Source: Lentinus brumalis (lineage: Eukaryota > Basidiomycota > Agaricomycetes > Polyporales > Polyporaceae). Taken from it: a stretch of 64,000 nt of DNA. Position numbers and translations under genes: made by a program. The stretch is from the NCBI GenBank assembly GCA_001792895.1, contig MARA01000001.1:1798001-1862000 (forward strand), read 5' to 3'. Below, one piece after another: positions 32,171 through 42,563 of this stretch (the first letter of the stretch is position 1; the number at the start of each line of letters is the position of its first letter). Under the pieces are notes generated by a model. The model was not told the origin of the DNA. It searched no databases and worked only from the letters and a program-made list of their open reading frames with translations.

Positions 32171-34247
32171 CTACGTTGGCTTCCGGCACGTCAGGCTCCC
32201 GTCCCACTCGTTCGACGCTACGCCCTCCACAACGATGAAGAGATCGACAGGGTCGTAGATCGCTTTGATGGCCCGGAGCTGGTCGTAGTGAGAGCCGAAG
32301 AAAGAATGCGCCGAGTCCGGCTCGTACAGTGAAGCCTACGAGCGAGATATCGTCAATCCTCCACCATCAGCAGCTGAAGTACTATCTGGACCACTTGCCT
32401 CGTTGAGGTACGCGCCGGACTCTGGGGCGAGGGCGCGCAACTTCGCGAGGTTGCTCTTGAGGGTATCACGCAAAGCATTGATCTCGTCAAGCGGCGTACC
32501 CTCGGTCCAGGTGAAGCCGAAGGGAACGTGAGCAGCGGCCTTTCGCCATGCGGGATTGAGGCCTGTGTCAGAGGCGGTGACGTTGGTAACTGCGCCTCCG
32601 GCCACCATACTGAGAATGAAGGATAGGTCAGCAGGTGATCACAACATGACATCGGATTATGTACTTACAACCAACCAGCCTGCGGGATGCTCAACAAGGT
32701 CTGCGCGACGCGCTCGTGGTCACTCTCAACGAGATCACGAGGAATGAGCCACGACCCGACCTCAGCGTCGAGCCCGATCCCCTCTTGCTCTCCGGTGGAC
32801 CACAGCGCAGTGTACCAATCGTACCAGGATGCGAACGTCGTCATGGACGCACCCTGCAGCGTGACCGCGTCGGCGGAATTCCCCGACTGCGTCGAATTCG
32901 CCGCCAGCTCCTGCAAGTATTCGAGATACCCAGCCATAGTCGCATTCGCCTGGGCAGCTGCGTCCTGGGATATAGCCGGGACGATGCTGATGACAGTGAA
33001 CGAAGTGGAGTTGCTAGTCGGGTTGTTGAAGGGCGCGTATCCTCCCCAGCCTTGGTCTGTCAGCTGCGGCGTGATCCGCACGAGCTCGGTGAATGCTTGG
33101 GAGAGGCCGGAATTGGGAGTACTCGTGTTGGCCGTGGCCGTGAGGAAGACGGTCATGATGGGGAAGGTCGGACGGGTTCGGTAAGTCACCGAGGTCACGA
33201 CTCCGAAGGTGCCACCGCCTCCTCCGCGGAGGGCCCAGAAGAGGTCGGGGTATTGATGCGCATTCGTGACGATGTACGAGCCGTTTGAAGTAACGACAGA
33301 GAACTCGAGGACATTGTCGACACCTGGAGGATACTAGTATCAGCGCATGAGCCAGCCAGTTCGTCAGGAAGTGCAGTCACCGAGGCCGAAAGACGCACTG
33401 AGGGAGCTGTGCCCTCCACCTTGAAGCCATCCACCGGCTGCCCCTACCGAGCCGCCGTGGGATGTTCCGCCGACCAGCGTGCGGCCGGAGGCATTGGCTG
33501 CAGCATACGCCTCATGCCATTGCACACCGGCCCCGAGGGTGATCGCTAGATAGGATTTGTCAGCGTAGACTCGGGTACGAGGAACGGCATACATACCATA
33601 CTCGAAGGTCTCGTTCGTTGGTGCACCCGCAGGGGTGAAGGACGGGTGCACAGTGATGTTCTTCAGGTTATGCGTCCAAACCAAGAACGAACCTCGAGCA
33701 GCGCTGCGCCCGCAGTAATCATGTCTGTTGATAGGTGGTCAGGTCGGCAGAGAGGTTGCTACAGCAAACTGACTCACCCGGTGTTCTTGACCACCACTCG
33801 AAGGTTATGCTCCGCAGCGAACTTGACTGCCGCCTGGATGTCACTGACGGACCTTGCATCCACCCCGATGGCAGACACGCTTCCTTGCCCGCACGGCACC
33901 CCGAGCGTGGTGTTGAGTAAGCATTCCTCCACCGTGCCGTTAGGGAATATGAACGTCTCGAAATTCGGCGACTGCATCGAGCCCGTCTGGTTGGCTCGCC
34001 AGTTGCCGTCGGTCCATCCATTGGTCACCTCGACGCACTCAGAAGTATTGACGGACGTATAGCAGGGTTTCGCAGGTGGCTCCGGATGGATCAGAGGCTG
34101 CGAGACTTGAGTCGCGAGGTTGGCGAACTCGCTCTGGCTTGGCCAGCAAAGGTCTCCGTACAGGCACCGACATGGACTTTGGGCGGCAGTGGCGGCATGG
34201 AGAGCCGCAGAGAGGGAGAGGAAAGATGTAAGTGAGAGACGGCGCAT
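32171..34247 (-). CDS. Secreted VAO-type FAD oxidase 3
   Basis: Start ATG complementary to 34245-34247 with signal peptide MRRLSLTSFLSLSAALHAA. The N-terminal block reads CRCLYGDLCWPSQSEF. KNTG joins to HDYCGRSAARGSF. This copy has a cysteine directly after HDY, where copies 1, 2 and 4 have L. The cofactor-cysteine position again lacks Cys (GGTSHGGSVGAAGGW). VDNVLEFSVVTSNGSYIV and [18 protein letters not shown] follow. The C-terminal region has GLNPAWRKAAAHVPFGF, LAPESGAYLNE and VEGVASNEWDGSLTCRKPT. It ends two to three residues beyond the others. Exon structure is as in copies 1 and 2 and no frame defect was noted. Function inferred only from family. Confidence 0.92.
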
Positions 34248-34329
34248 GTTTGGCAGAAGTACGGTTAGTGGTCGATGGTCGGTAAAGTTCTCAACAGTGT
34301 GGTGTGGGCTTCATATACGATCCAACGTA

Positions 34330-34786
34330 GCTCGCAGACTGGTCCGCGCAGTGGTCAGGTCATCGAATACAAGACAACTCGCGTAAAATGTGTGGCATGC
34401 TGTGGCATGACCGCGTAGGAGACTGCATCTGCGCTTTCGTTAGTCAGAACAGAATACGCGTCGCTCATGATACCCACCTTCAGCGTCTCATTGGGGTGCG
34501 CTCCGAATCCCCGCCTTCCGCGCATGAGAATGCGCTCCGAGCCACCGAGCTATTTCCATGACGAAATCAGGGAGAAGGTGTTAGCTTCCGAATCCATACA
34601 TACCCGAGCCATGCATCTGCTTCGAGGGGCTGTGGCAATCCTCCGCGGCTGCGTATACATACCCGCCCAGAATTCGGATGATCTCGCCCTTGGCACGGTG
34701 CGAGTGAGTCAGGGGGCATAAGGCAGCACTAAGATAGATCAGGGTGAATTTCTGCGGCAGCAATACGCACCACACTGTGGTACACT
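34330..34786. other. Spacer between oxidases 3 and 4
   Basis: No gene recognised. Confidence 0.5.
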
Positions 34787-36860
34787 TCAGACACGACAAC
34801 GCAACTGCTCGTCCCACTCGTCCGCCCCCACTCCCTCCGTGACGAGGAACAGATCACTCGGGTCATACTTCCTCTTGACCGCTCTCAGCTTCTCATAATG
34901 CCCGCCAAAGAACGCATGCCGGGCGTCCGGCTCGAACAACGACGCCTGCAACCCCGCATGAGCTGTGACAGTCCGGCAACTTGACTCGACTGGGTGAGAC
35001 ATACCTCGTTCAGGTAGGCTCCGGAATCCGGAGCTAGCGCCCGCACTCTCGTCAGCTTGCTCTCCAAGGACCGCCGCAGCTGCTGGATCTCCTCTGCGGA
35101 CGCGCCGTCGGGCCAGGTGATGCCGAAGACGGCATGCACGACGGCTTTCCGCCACGCGGGATTCAGCCCGGTCGACGACGGATCCACTTTGGAGACTGCG
35201 CCGCCTGCGATGAGTCTAAATACGAGGATCAAGTTCAATCTGAAGTCCGGGAGAACGAGTGCAACAGTGCTTACTCGTAGCTGAGGCCCGGGTTTTCCAA
35301 GAGTACTTCCGCAACGTGTTCGTGGTCTCCGTCGAGGACGTCCCGAGGAAGAAGCCACGAGCCGAGCTCGAGGTTGCGGCCAACTTGGCCGGTGTTGGGC
35401 ATCAGGTGCTTGTATAGCGACCAGTATGAGGGCCACTCCGTGGTGGCGCCACCTTCAACCTTGAGAGCGCCGTTACGGGTTTCGTCTGAACTATCCGAAC
35501 TCATCGCGAGCGACTTCACGTAGTCGAAGTAGGGCATGATCGTCCGGTTCGCCTCCTCCCAAGAGACATTTGGGACTAGTGCTCCCAGGGAGAAGCCTCG
35601 TGTGTCACCCGTAGATTCAAGCATCGCGTAGCCTCCCCAACCAGCATCCGTCAAGTTCGTGGTGATGCGGATGAGCTCCGTGAAGGCTGTCTTCACGTCG
35701 TCGGTGAGTTCAGTACTTTTGACGGAGACGACCATCGTCGCCAGGACCGTCGGGACGATTGGGTAGGTGCCATACGTCACGGACGTGATGACGCCGAACG
35801 TCCCGCCGCCGCCACCTCTGAGGGCCCAGAAGAGGTCAGCGTGGTGATGAGCGTTCGCAAGGAGATGGTCGCCGATGGAAGTGACCAAAGAGATCTGTAT
35901 GACATTGTCAACTCCTGACATGATCCGTTAGCCTAGTAATGGAGGTCGGCTTTGAGACATTGAGGCACGTACCCAACCCATACGTCGGAGAAAGGGCGCT
36001 GTGACCACCGCCGAGGAGCCACCCTCCCGCTGCGCCGACGGAGCCGCCGGGAGAGATGCCCCCGACAATCATTCTGTTGGCGTTGTCGGCAGCGGCGTAC
36101 GCTTCGTGCCACTGCACGCCGGCACCGATGGTCAATGCTGTCGATGGGAATGTATCAACGTAAGTCCCACTGATGAAACGGATTCATACTGACCGAACTC
36201 ATAGTAAACGCCCTCCGGGGCGCCCAGAGGACGAAAGACTTCATCGACAGCAATGTCCTTCATGTGGTGCGTCCATAGCATGAATGAGCCATGACCACTG
36301 CTCCGGCCTAGGAAGTCGTGCCTGTAGACAACGGTCAGTGGGATTCTCACGTCATAGAAAACCATGTAGGCTTGCTTACCCAGTGTTCTTGATCACAAGC
36401 TTCAGATTATGTTCAGCAGCGAACTTGACAGCAATCCGAACGTCTGCGAGGGTGAGGGCCTTGACCCCGATGACGGGGACGCTGCCTTGTCCACATGGCG
36501 AGCCGATAGAGCTGTTAGCATAGCAAGCATCCACTTCGCCGCTTGGAGTGATGAGTGCTTCGAAGTTCGGATGCTGCGTTGCTCCAGGGTGCTCCGCTCT
36601 CCAGGTTCCGTCATCCCACCTGGCATGTACCGCGGCGCAGGCCGAAGAGTCTGGGTTCGAGTAGCAGGGAAGCGCAAGCGGGCGAGGATAGATCAGAGGT
36701 GCGGAAAGCTGCTCCGCGAGTTTGATAAAGGCATCTTCGCTGGGCCAACATGAGTCCCATACAGACAGCGGCATCGGGGCTCTGACGTATGGGTGAAACG
36801 CTGTCCTAGCCAAGCTAGCAGGAAAGAGAGGATGGAGATGGATGCGTACTTCCCTACCAT
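34787..36860 (-). pseudogene. VAO-type FAD oxidase 4, reading frame broken near the N-terminus
   Basis: The ATG complementary to 36858-36860 opens a signal-peptide-like sequence (MVGKYASISILSFLLAWLG) and runs to RCRCLYG. In the other copies that is followed by D-x-CWPS. Here the continuation DSCWPSEDAFIKL is in a different frame. The shift falls at the CCC run 36756-36758, where one base appears to be missing. Downstream all exons look normal: [90 protein letters not shown]. Either this is a young pseudogene or the base is an assembly error. A downstream ATG (MPLSVWDSCWPS) could give a protein without a signal peptide. It is the most diverged copy (residues, no clear TATA). Confidence 0.8.
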
Positions 36861-37500
36861 GTCTGCTAGCAAGAGCGGCCTCGGGGCACGCCAGGGACAG
36901 AATGTTTCCGCGATGCGAACGCAAAGGCGATAGACTCGAGGTGACAAGTTAAGGGGTCTGCATTGCGCAGCGCAGTCAGCTGCTCAAGCGCAGCTGGTGA
37001 GTCGGGCCTTCATGATCACATACTATGCGTCCGTTCAACGTTGACGACTCCGGCTTTGTACACCTCGCCAACATAGGTCGAAGCGGGTGGGACGTTGGTG
37101 GTCCTCCAACACGTACGTACAGGGTGGGTGGTACGCTCTGGATCCTCTGATTATGCACGGGGGAGCGTCTTCGTTTCCTTTGATTGAGCCTCGGGACGTG
37201 TTGAAGCCATTGGTGTTTGAGTTGGATGTACTTCAAGAGATAAGCAGACTGTGTTTCGTTACATCGCCAGGGGAAAGAAAGCACAAGAAAGCACTCAGGC
37301 CGGTCGGACAAACGTCGGATGTCCACAACAGGACCAAACAGTGTCGTTGCAAGTACTGTAGGCGCTCTTCGAGCACCTAGTACTCATCGTCTGCTTTCAG
37401 CTCCTCTGCTTCTTTCTCTCGGCCTCCGGTTTCTCCACTATATCTCCTGGACGGTCTCTCAGTACATTCTGTCTCCGCTTACCCCTAGAGCTTCACCGTC
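36861..37500. other. Divergent spacer between oxidase 4 and SPT2
   Basis: No gene recognised. The SPT2-proximal end is pyrimidine-rich (about 37380-37440), a common feature of fungal core promoters. Confidence 0.5.
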
Positions 37501-38984
37501 ATGACGAGCTGGCAGGCCCTCATGGCCATCAGTGCCACACAAACCCAGCAGGCCAAGCAGGCCGTCGAATCAGCCATGGCAGAACGCAAACGCAGAGAGG
37601 AACAGAAGCGGAAGGAGATCGAAGAGAAGGAGCGGCGGGAGAGGGAGCAGGAGGTGAAGCTCCGTCTCAAGCGGCTCGAGGAGCAGAAACGCGAGCAGGA
37701 GCGACGCGAGCGCCAGGAGCGGGAACGGGAGGCCAAGGAGCGTGAGTTGCAGCGGCGGGAGGAGCAGCAGCGAGATGCCCTCCTCCATGGGCCCAAGAGG
37801 GCTAGGGACGGCCAGGGATATCCCGTCTCGGGCTCGGCCAAGCGCAGACACCCCTCCTCGTCCGACGACGACGAGCCCGGGACCTCGAACGCTCTCACGC
37901 GTGAAGAGAAACGGCAACGGCGTCTGGAGGCGGAGCTCCGGGGTGGCCGCAGTTCTGGCCGTCGGTCGACCGGAGGAGGAGGCGGATACAACAAGGCGGG
38001 GAGGCGACTGCCCGGCGGGGCCGTGGACATCACGACGACGACGCTCTCTGGGTCGTCCTCCCAGAGTTCCCCCGGCAAGGCCCAGTCCATCCGCGAGCGA
38101 TTGGCTGCGGAGCCGGCGAAGCTCATCAAGCTCAACACGAACAAGCGGGACACTCGTACTATCGACGAGATCGTGTCGGATCGCTTGAAGGCCCGACAGG
38201 GCAAGGTCCTCGACGGCGATTCTGCGAAGGACTTCAATGACTGGTTCGGGAAGGCGAAGAAGGACCCTCCGAAGAAGTCCGCGGGTCCCGCCACGTCTGC
38301 CTCGACGTCTCGTGCCAATACACCAGCCGTTGGTGCAGGCAGCCAATCGAAAGTTGCCAGCGGGTCCGCGTCTCCCAGCCCGTATTCATCTGGCCCTTCC
38401 AAATCCCAGTCCCTATCTCAGCCGAAATCGTCCATCTCCTCCTCGAAAGCCGGCACGAGCGCGTCTGGGAAGGCGGCAAGCGCGGCAAAGACTCCAGCAT
38501 CGAAGGCTGCGAGTGCAAAGCCTGTGGCCAGCGCCTCCCGCACCGCGGCGCCCTCCGCATCGAAGGCCTCCTCGGTTTCTGCCAGCAAGCCAATTCCGAA
38601 GAAACGGCGTTCGCCTTCTTCCAGCATCTCTCCGCCACCAGCGAGACGACGCCCCGCGCCGGGAGGAGCTCCCAACGACATCAGCAGCGAGATCTGGAAA
38701 CTCTTTGGCAAGGACCGCGCCGCGTACCTGCAGCGCGACGTCTTCAGCGACGACGAAGATATGGAGGCGGACGTTTTCGATGTGGAGAAGGAAGAGCTCA
38801 GAAGGTCAGTCCTCCGCTCGTTGTCGTGTGCCATGGACGCCGCGCTTACCGCCCCGTGTCCGCCCCGCGGTCCAGTGCGCGCCTTGCGAAGAAAGAAGAC
38901 TTGGCGGCGTTGGAGGAGGAGCGGCGCCACGAGGAGGAGAAGCGGCGTCGCAAGAAGGAGAAGGAGAAACGCGGCAACTATTGA
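37501..38984 (+). CDS. SPT2: SPT2 chromatin protein
   Basis: Two exons, 37501-38804 and 38876-38984, total 1413 nt (470 residues plus stop). After MTSWQALMAISATQTQQ comes a long Arg/Glu/Lys-rich coiled coil (EKERREREQEVKLRLKRLEE and similar). A Ser/Ala/Pro/Lys-rich disordered middle follows. The C-terminal SPT2 domain has SSEIWKLFGKDRAAYLQRDV, DDEDMEADVFDVEKEELRR, and, after the intron, SARLAKKEDLAALEEERRHE ending in a basic KKEKEKRGNY tail. The family binds H3-H4 and DNA and controls transcription elongation and histone recycling in the nucleus. The single 71-nt intron is in phase 2 with donor GTCAGT. No defect seen. Confidence 0.93.
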
Positions 38985-39780
38985 ACGCATCGTACTAGTG
39001 GGTAAACCTTGGTTTATCACCTCCTGTTCGATGGCCTGTCTGTCTTCACCTCTTCCGCCTATGCTACGATATGCAGTGTTTCATCACTATTGCCGTTGAC
39101 CTTATTAGGGCCTGGCCTCCCCCTTATGACCCTTTACGCTCGCCGCTTCCTGCTACTTGCTAACGTTCTCGTCGTTTACCCTGCTGATCAACCGGACCCT
39201 GGTCCTCGCACATACATACGCACATCTACCGCACTCACGCTTCTTGACACCACACTGTAGACCATACGCATTCGTTCTGCTTGCATACTTAAGCACAACG
39301 CCTGTACATCGCCATCGACTGTAAGCTAATATGATTTGGAAACATGCACTCCTCGTCGCGGAATGCCCTTGGACCGCGGGAGCAGTCATCAGGAGTGTGG
39401 CACTGGGAATACGTTGCTTGGGATCCGGTGTGAGCCGTGGCCCGTATACTACATGAACGACGACAACTCGCGATAGCAGGACATTGTGGAGACGAAGCGC
39501 GACACGAACACGGATGGAGGAAAGGGGACGGACGATAAGTACGTTTACTCGAGGAGCGATGGGGAAAATATGTATATATGGTTGTGCTGTATGGCGTTCA
39601 TGAGGAATAAGTACGTGAAGGCAATTAGCTCGAACGGGGGCAGCGTATGGAGGAGGATCGATGAGGAGGAGTCGTACAGTACCGAATAGGTCAGATGCGT
39701 ACTACGCAGTCCACAGAGCAAGACAGAGCAAGGAGACAGTCAGACGAGAGACGGTCCGCGCCGAGTCAGGCTCGAGTCCG
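38985..39780. other. Convergent 3' spacer
   Basis: Downstream regions of SPT2 and of the RRM gene. No gene recognised. Confidence 0.5.
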
Positions 39781-41356
39781 TCACCCGCTCTCCTCCATCT
39801 TGAACCGCTTCCGGGGGCCGTCCTGGGCGAACTGGCCGCCCCCGCCCCCGCCGCCCATGAACGCGGGGTTGAAGTGCCCTTGGACACCGGAGAAGCCGCC
39901 GCGGCCGCCCATGCCCATCATGCCCATGCCTACAAGAAAAAAGCGAACACAGAGAGCGCGAGTCAACATGCATGTCCACAAACACGAGAAGCGAAGCTCA
40001 AGCTGCCGTACCCATTCCGCCCATCATGCCTCCCCCGCGTCCACCGAATCCGCCTGCGCCTGCCATCATCCCGCCGCCGCGCGGGCCCTGCGAGATCATG
40101 CCGCCGCGACCTCCCGCGAAGCCGGCGCCCATGGTGTTGCCAACGAAGCCGGCGCCCATGCCGCCAAAGTTGCCCATGCCCAGGTTGCCCACCATGTTGG
40201 GCATCATCCCGCCACGCATCGCGCCACCCAACATACCGCCGCGCATGGGGTTGTTCATTGCGTTCATTCCCATGCCGCCGCCCATGCCTCCACGGAAGTT
40301 GCCTCCGCCACGACCCATGGTGCCCGGGGTGCTGTTCTGGAAGCGTTGCTCGCGCGGGGGTGGTTCTGCGTTCCGTGGTTTGGCGTCAACGTCGTGCTTC
40401 CAGAGCGTAGAGGAGCGGAAGCGTCGAGGAAAGAAAGGCCACGTACCTTTAGGCAAAGTCCGGAATGGGTTACCCTGTGCCGAGCTGCTGAGGTTCGCCG
40501 TAGCTCGACGGTTTTGGAAATCACTGTGTTGCCATAGGTGAGCAAGCCAACCCATCATGCGGTAGGTGGTCGATACGTACTTATTGTCAAACCAGTTCTT
40601 CAAGGTGGTCGCATTCTCGGGACTGTGGCACTCAATGTACGCGATCCTACGTGCATGGTGGACGGTCAGAGGCCGTAGGCGACGCATATAATCACCTGTG
40701 CCAACACTAATACACGAAACTCACCCTTTGCTCTTTCCGTTCACCTTGTGCTCGGAGAACGTGATGTCCTTGTGGTCAATGTTGATACCAAGGTTGAGCG
40801 CGACTTTCCGCAGGTCCTCATCAGTCGTCCACTGTAAAAGAAACGAGCGCAGAGCGCATACATCGACCGTCTCAGATATACTGCATACATGGCTAGAGAA
40901 AACACTGAGAGTACAGACCCATTGTAATTCTCCAATGTACAGCGCGTCGAACTGGCCGTTGCCACCAGCGCCGCCACCACCACCCGTCGTCCCGGCGGCG
41001 CCGTTCGCCTGGCCGCCACTATATGCGCCGTTGTTCTGCACAGACGGTGTGGGGGTTGACGAAGACTGCGACCTGTGAACGCTGCCGTTCTGCGGCTCTT
41101 GCTGTTCAGACTCGTCGTCCTCTCTTAGCCGCTTCTCGCCCACTACGGGGGAGTGGGCGGGGCCTTCTGAGGATTCCTTTTCCTCAGCGGGTGGTTGATA
41201 CTCATCCTGTCCCTGATGATGTGATGTATCAGTCGCATGCTCCACCTCTTCCGTGTCCCCCGAGACGGAAAGAAAACTAACCTCGTCAACCTCTTTCACG
41301 GTGCCGAAACCGTCGTCCTCTCCGTAAATGTCGAAATCGTCGTCAGCGGGAGGCAT
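39781..41356 (-). CDS. CPSF6/CFIm68-like RRM protein with Gly-Met-rich tail
   Basis: Start ATG complementary to 41354-41356 ([18 protein letters not shown]). An acidic, disordered N-terminus leads to an [14 protein letters not shown], spliced to [16 protein letters not shown], then [12 protein letters not shown] (RNP-like) and [34 protein letters not shown] is the hallmark of the large subunit of cleavage factor Im, which helps choose poly(A) sites. The C-terminal half is a Gly/Met/Arg repeat region ([17 protein letters not shown] and similar) with RGG-type motifs, ending [12 protein letters not shown], a likely nuclear signal. The intron after ELQW uses an uncommon GTCTGT donor. Nuclear RNA-binding function is inferred from family. 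Exons between 40260 and 40600 are less certain. Confidence 0.85.
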
Positions 41357-42563
41357 GCTTGTCGGTCCTGTGACTTAGACTGTAGATCCGTCGGGGAAGT
41401 TGTGGGCGTTTGCTGCAAGCGGGGCAGGCGGTCAAGGAAATGCAGAACAAATTCTTCGTTCTGGTGTGTACCGACGGGACAGGATGAAGGGGGCGCAACA
41501 GGACAGGACGATTTGGTCAGATACAGGCAGAGATGACAGCGTAGGACACCACACGGTGGCAGGCCTTACAAGTAGTGTTACAGGTGTGAGACAGACTCTA
41601 CCAACACGTCCTCCGAGTCCAGAGAATTACAGTGTAGAGCGAGCGGAGCTGGTGCCGACTGCAGCGGTCGGGGGAGTTGTGCGTACAGCGAGACGAGGCG
41701 AGAGGGGGAGGGGGAGATGGTGGTGGATGGAGAGAGGGTTGCGGTGTTCGAGACACAAAACGACTCGAACAAGCGCCACTCCCGGGGGCTTGTTTGCGCT
41801 TCTTTGGCGTCTACAGCTGACTAAGCACCGATCCTGCTCCGTGGCTCTGCTGCTGCAGCGACTCCCGTTTTGGCCCAGAGCTGCGAGCGATCTCCTGCAG
41901 CAAACCTGAAGCTTGACGGACAGCGCGGACATCTATCGACGGTGTCATGAACGTACATGTGGCGCCAGAGAACTGTACATGAGCTCTGACGCGGCTTCAG
42001 AGACAGCTGCGGCGTCTCACGCTGCTAGTCTGGCCCAGGTTCTTGACTTCTTTGAGCGGTTCCTGTGCCTCCATAATTGGCGACGAGGGTACAGATCCGA
42101 CTAAATCTCATCTAAGTCAAATAGAAACGCTTGACTTGCCCAGCACACGCAGGCATCGGGGTACGGGACTGGGTATACTTATATCTGCAGGCTACAGCGA
42201 CTCGCGCATTGAGCCTATGCAAGCATTGAAGCATCCATGCTTCGGGTACTCTGTCCGTCAATCTCGCGGAGACAACAGCGCTGGTTTCCGACACGATCGA
42301 CGCTCGAAGTTTCATGCAAAGTTCAGCTCATTCTAAACTGGCTATCTTTGGAGGCTTCACCTACAGTGTGGCCTTGAGCGAATGGCCTTGGGGTCCGTAG
42401 TGACCGGACTTAACCACATCGACCGCCCAGCGGGGCTCCGCGGCGGAAATAGTATCCACAGATCCTGCTATACGATAAGAATATAATGCAGTAGAATACA
42501 GCTTGAGTACAGTATCCAATGCGAAACCCCTCTGCAAAGTTCCAACGGCTGAACGCTGAACGA
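41357..42563. other. Intergenic, about 1.2 kb
   Basis: 5' flank of the RRM gene and 3' flank of the dehydrogenase gene. No supportable gene. Confidence 0.5.

Noticed and set aside
37485..38402. Long open frames on the minus strand opposite SPT2 (about 300 codons)
   Set aside because: They mirror the GC-rich, charged SPT2 coding sequence, have low-complexity Arg/Leu/Ser composition and no splice or start support. The plus-strand SPT2 domain is unambiguous.
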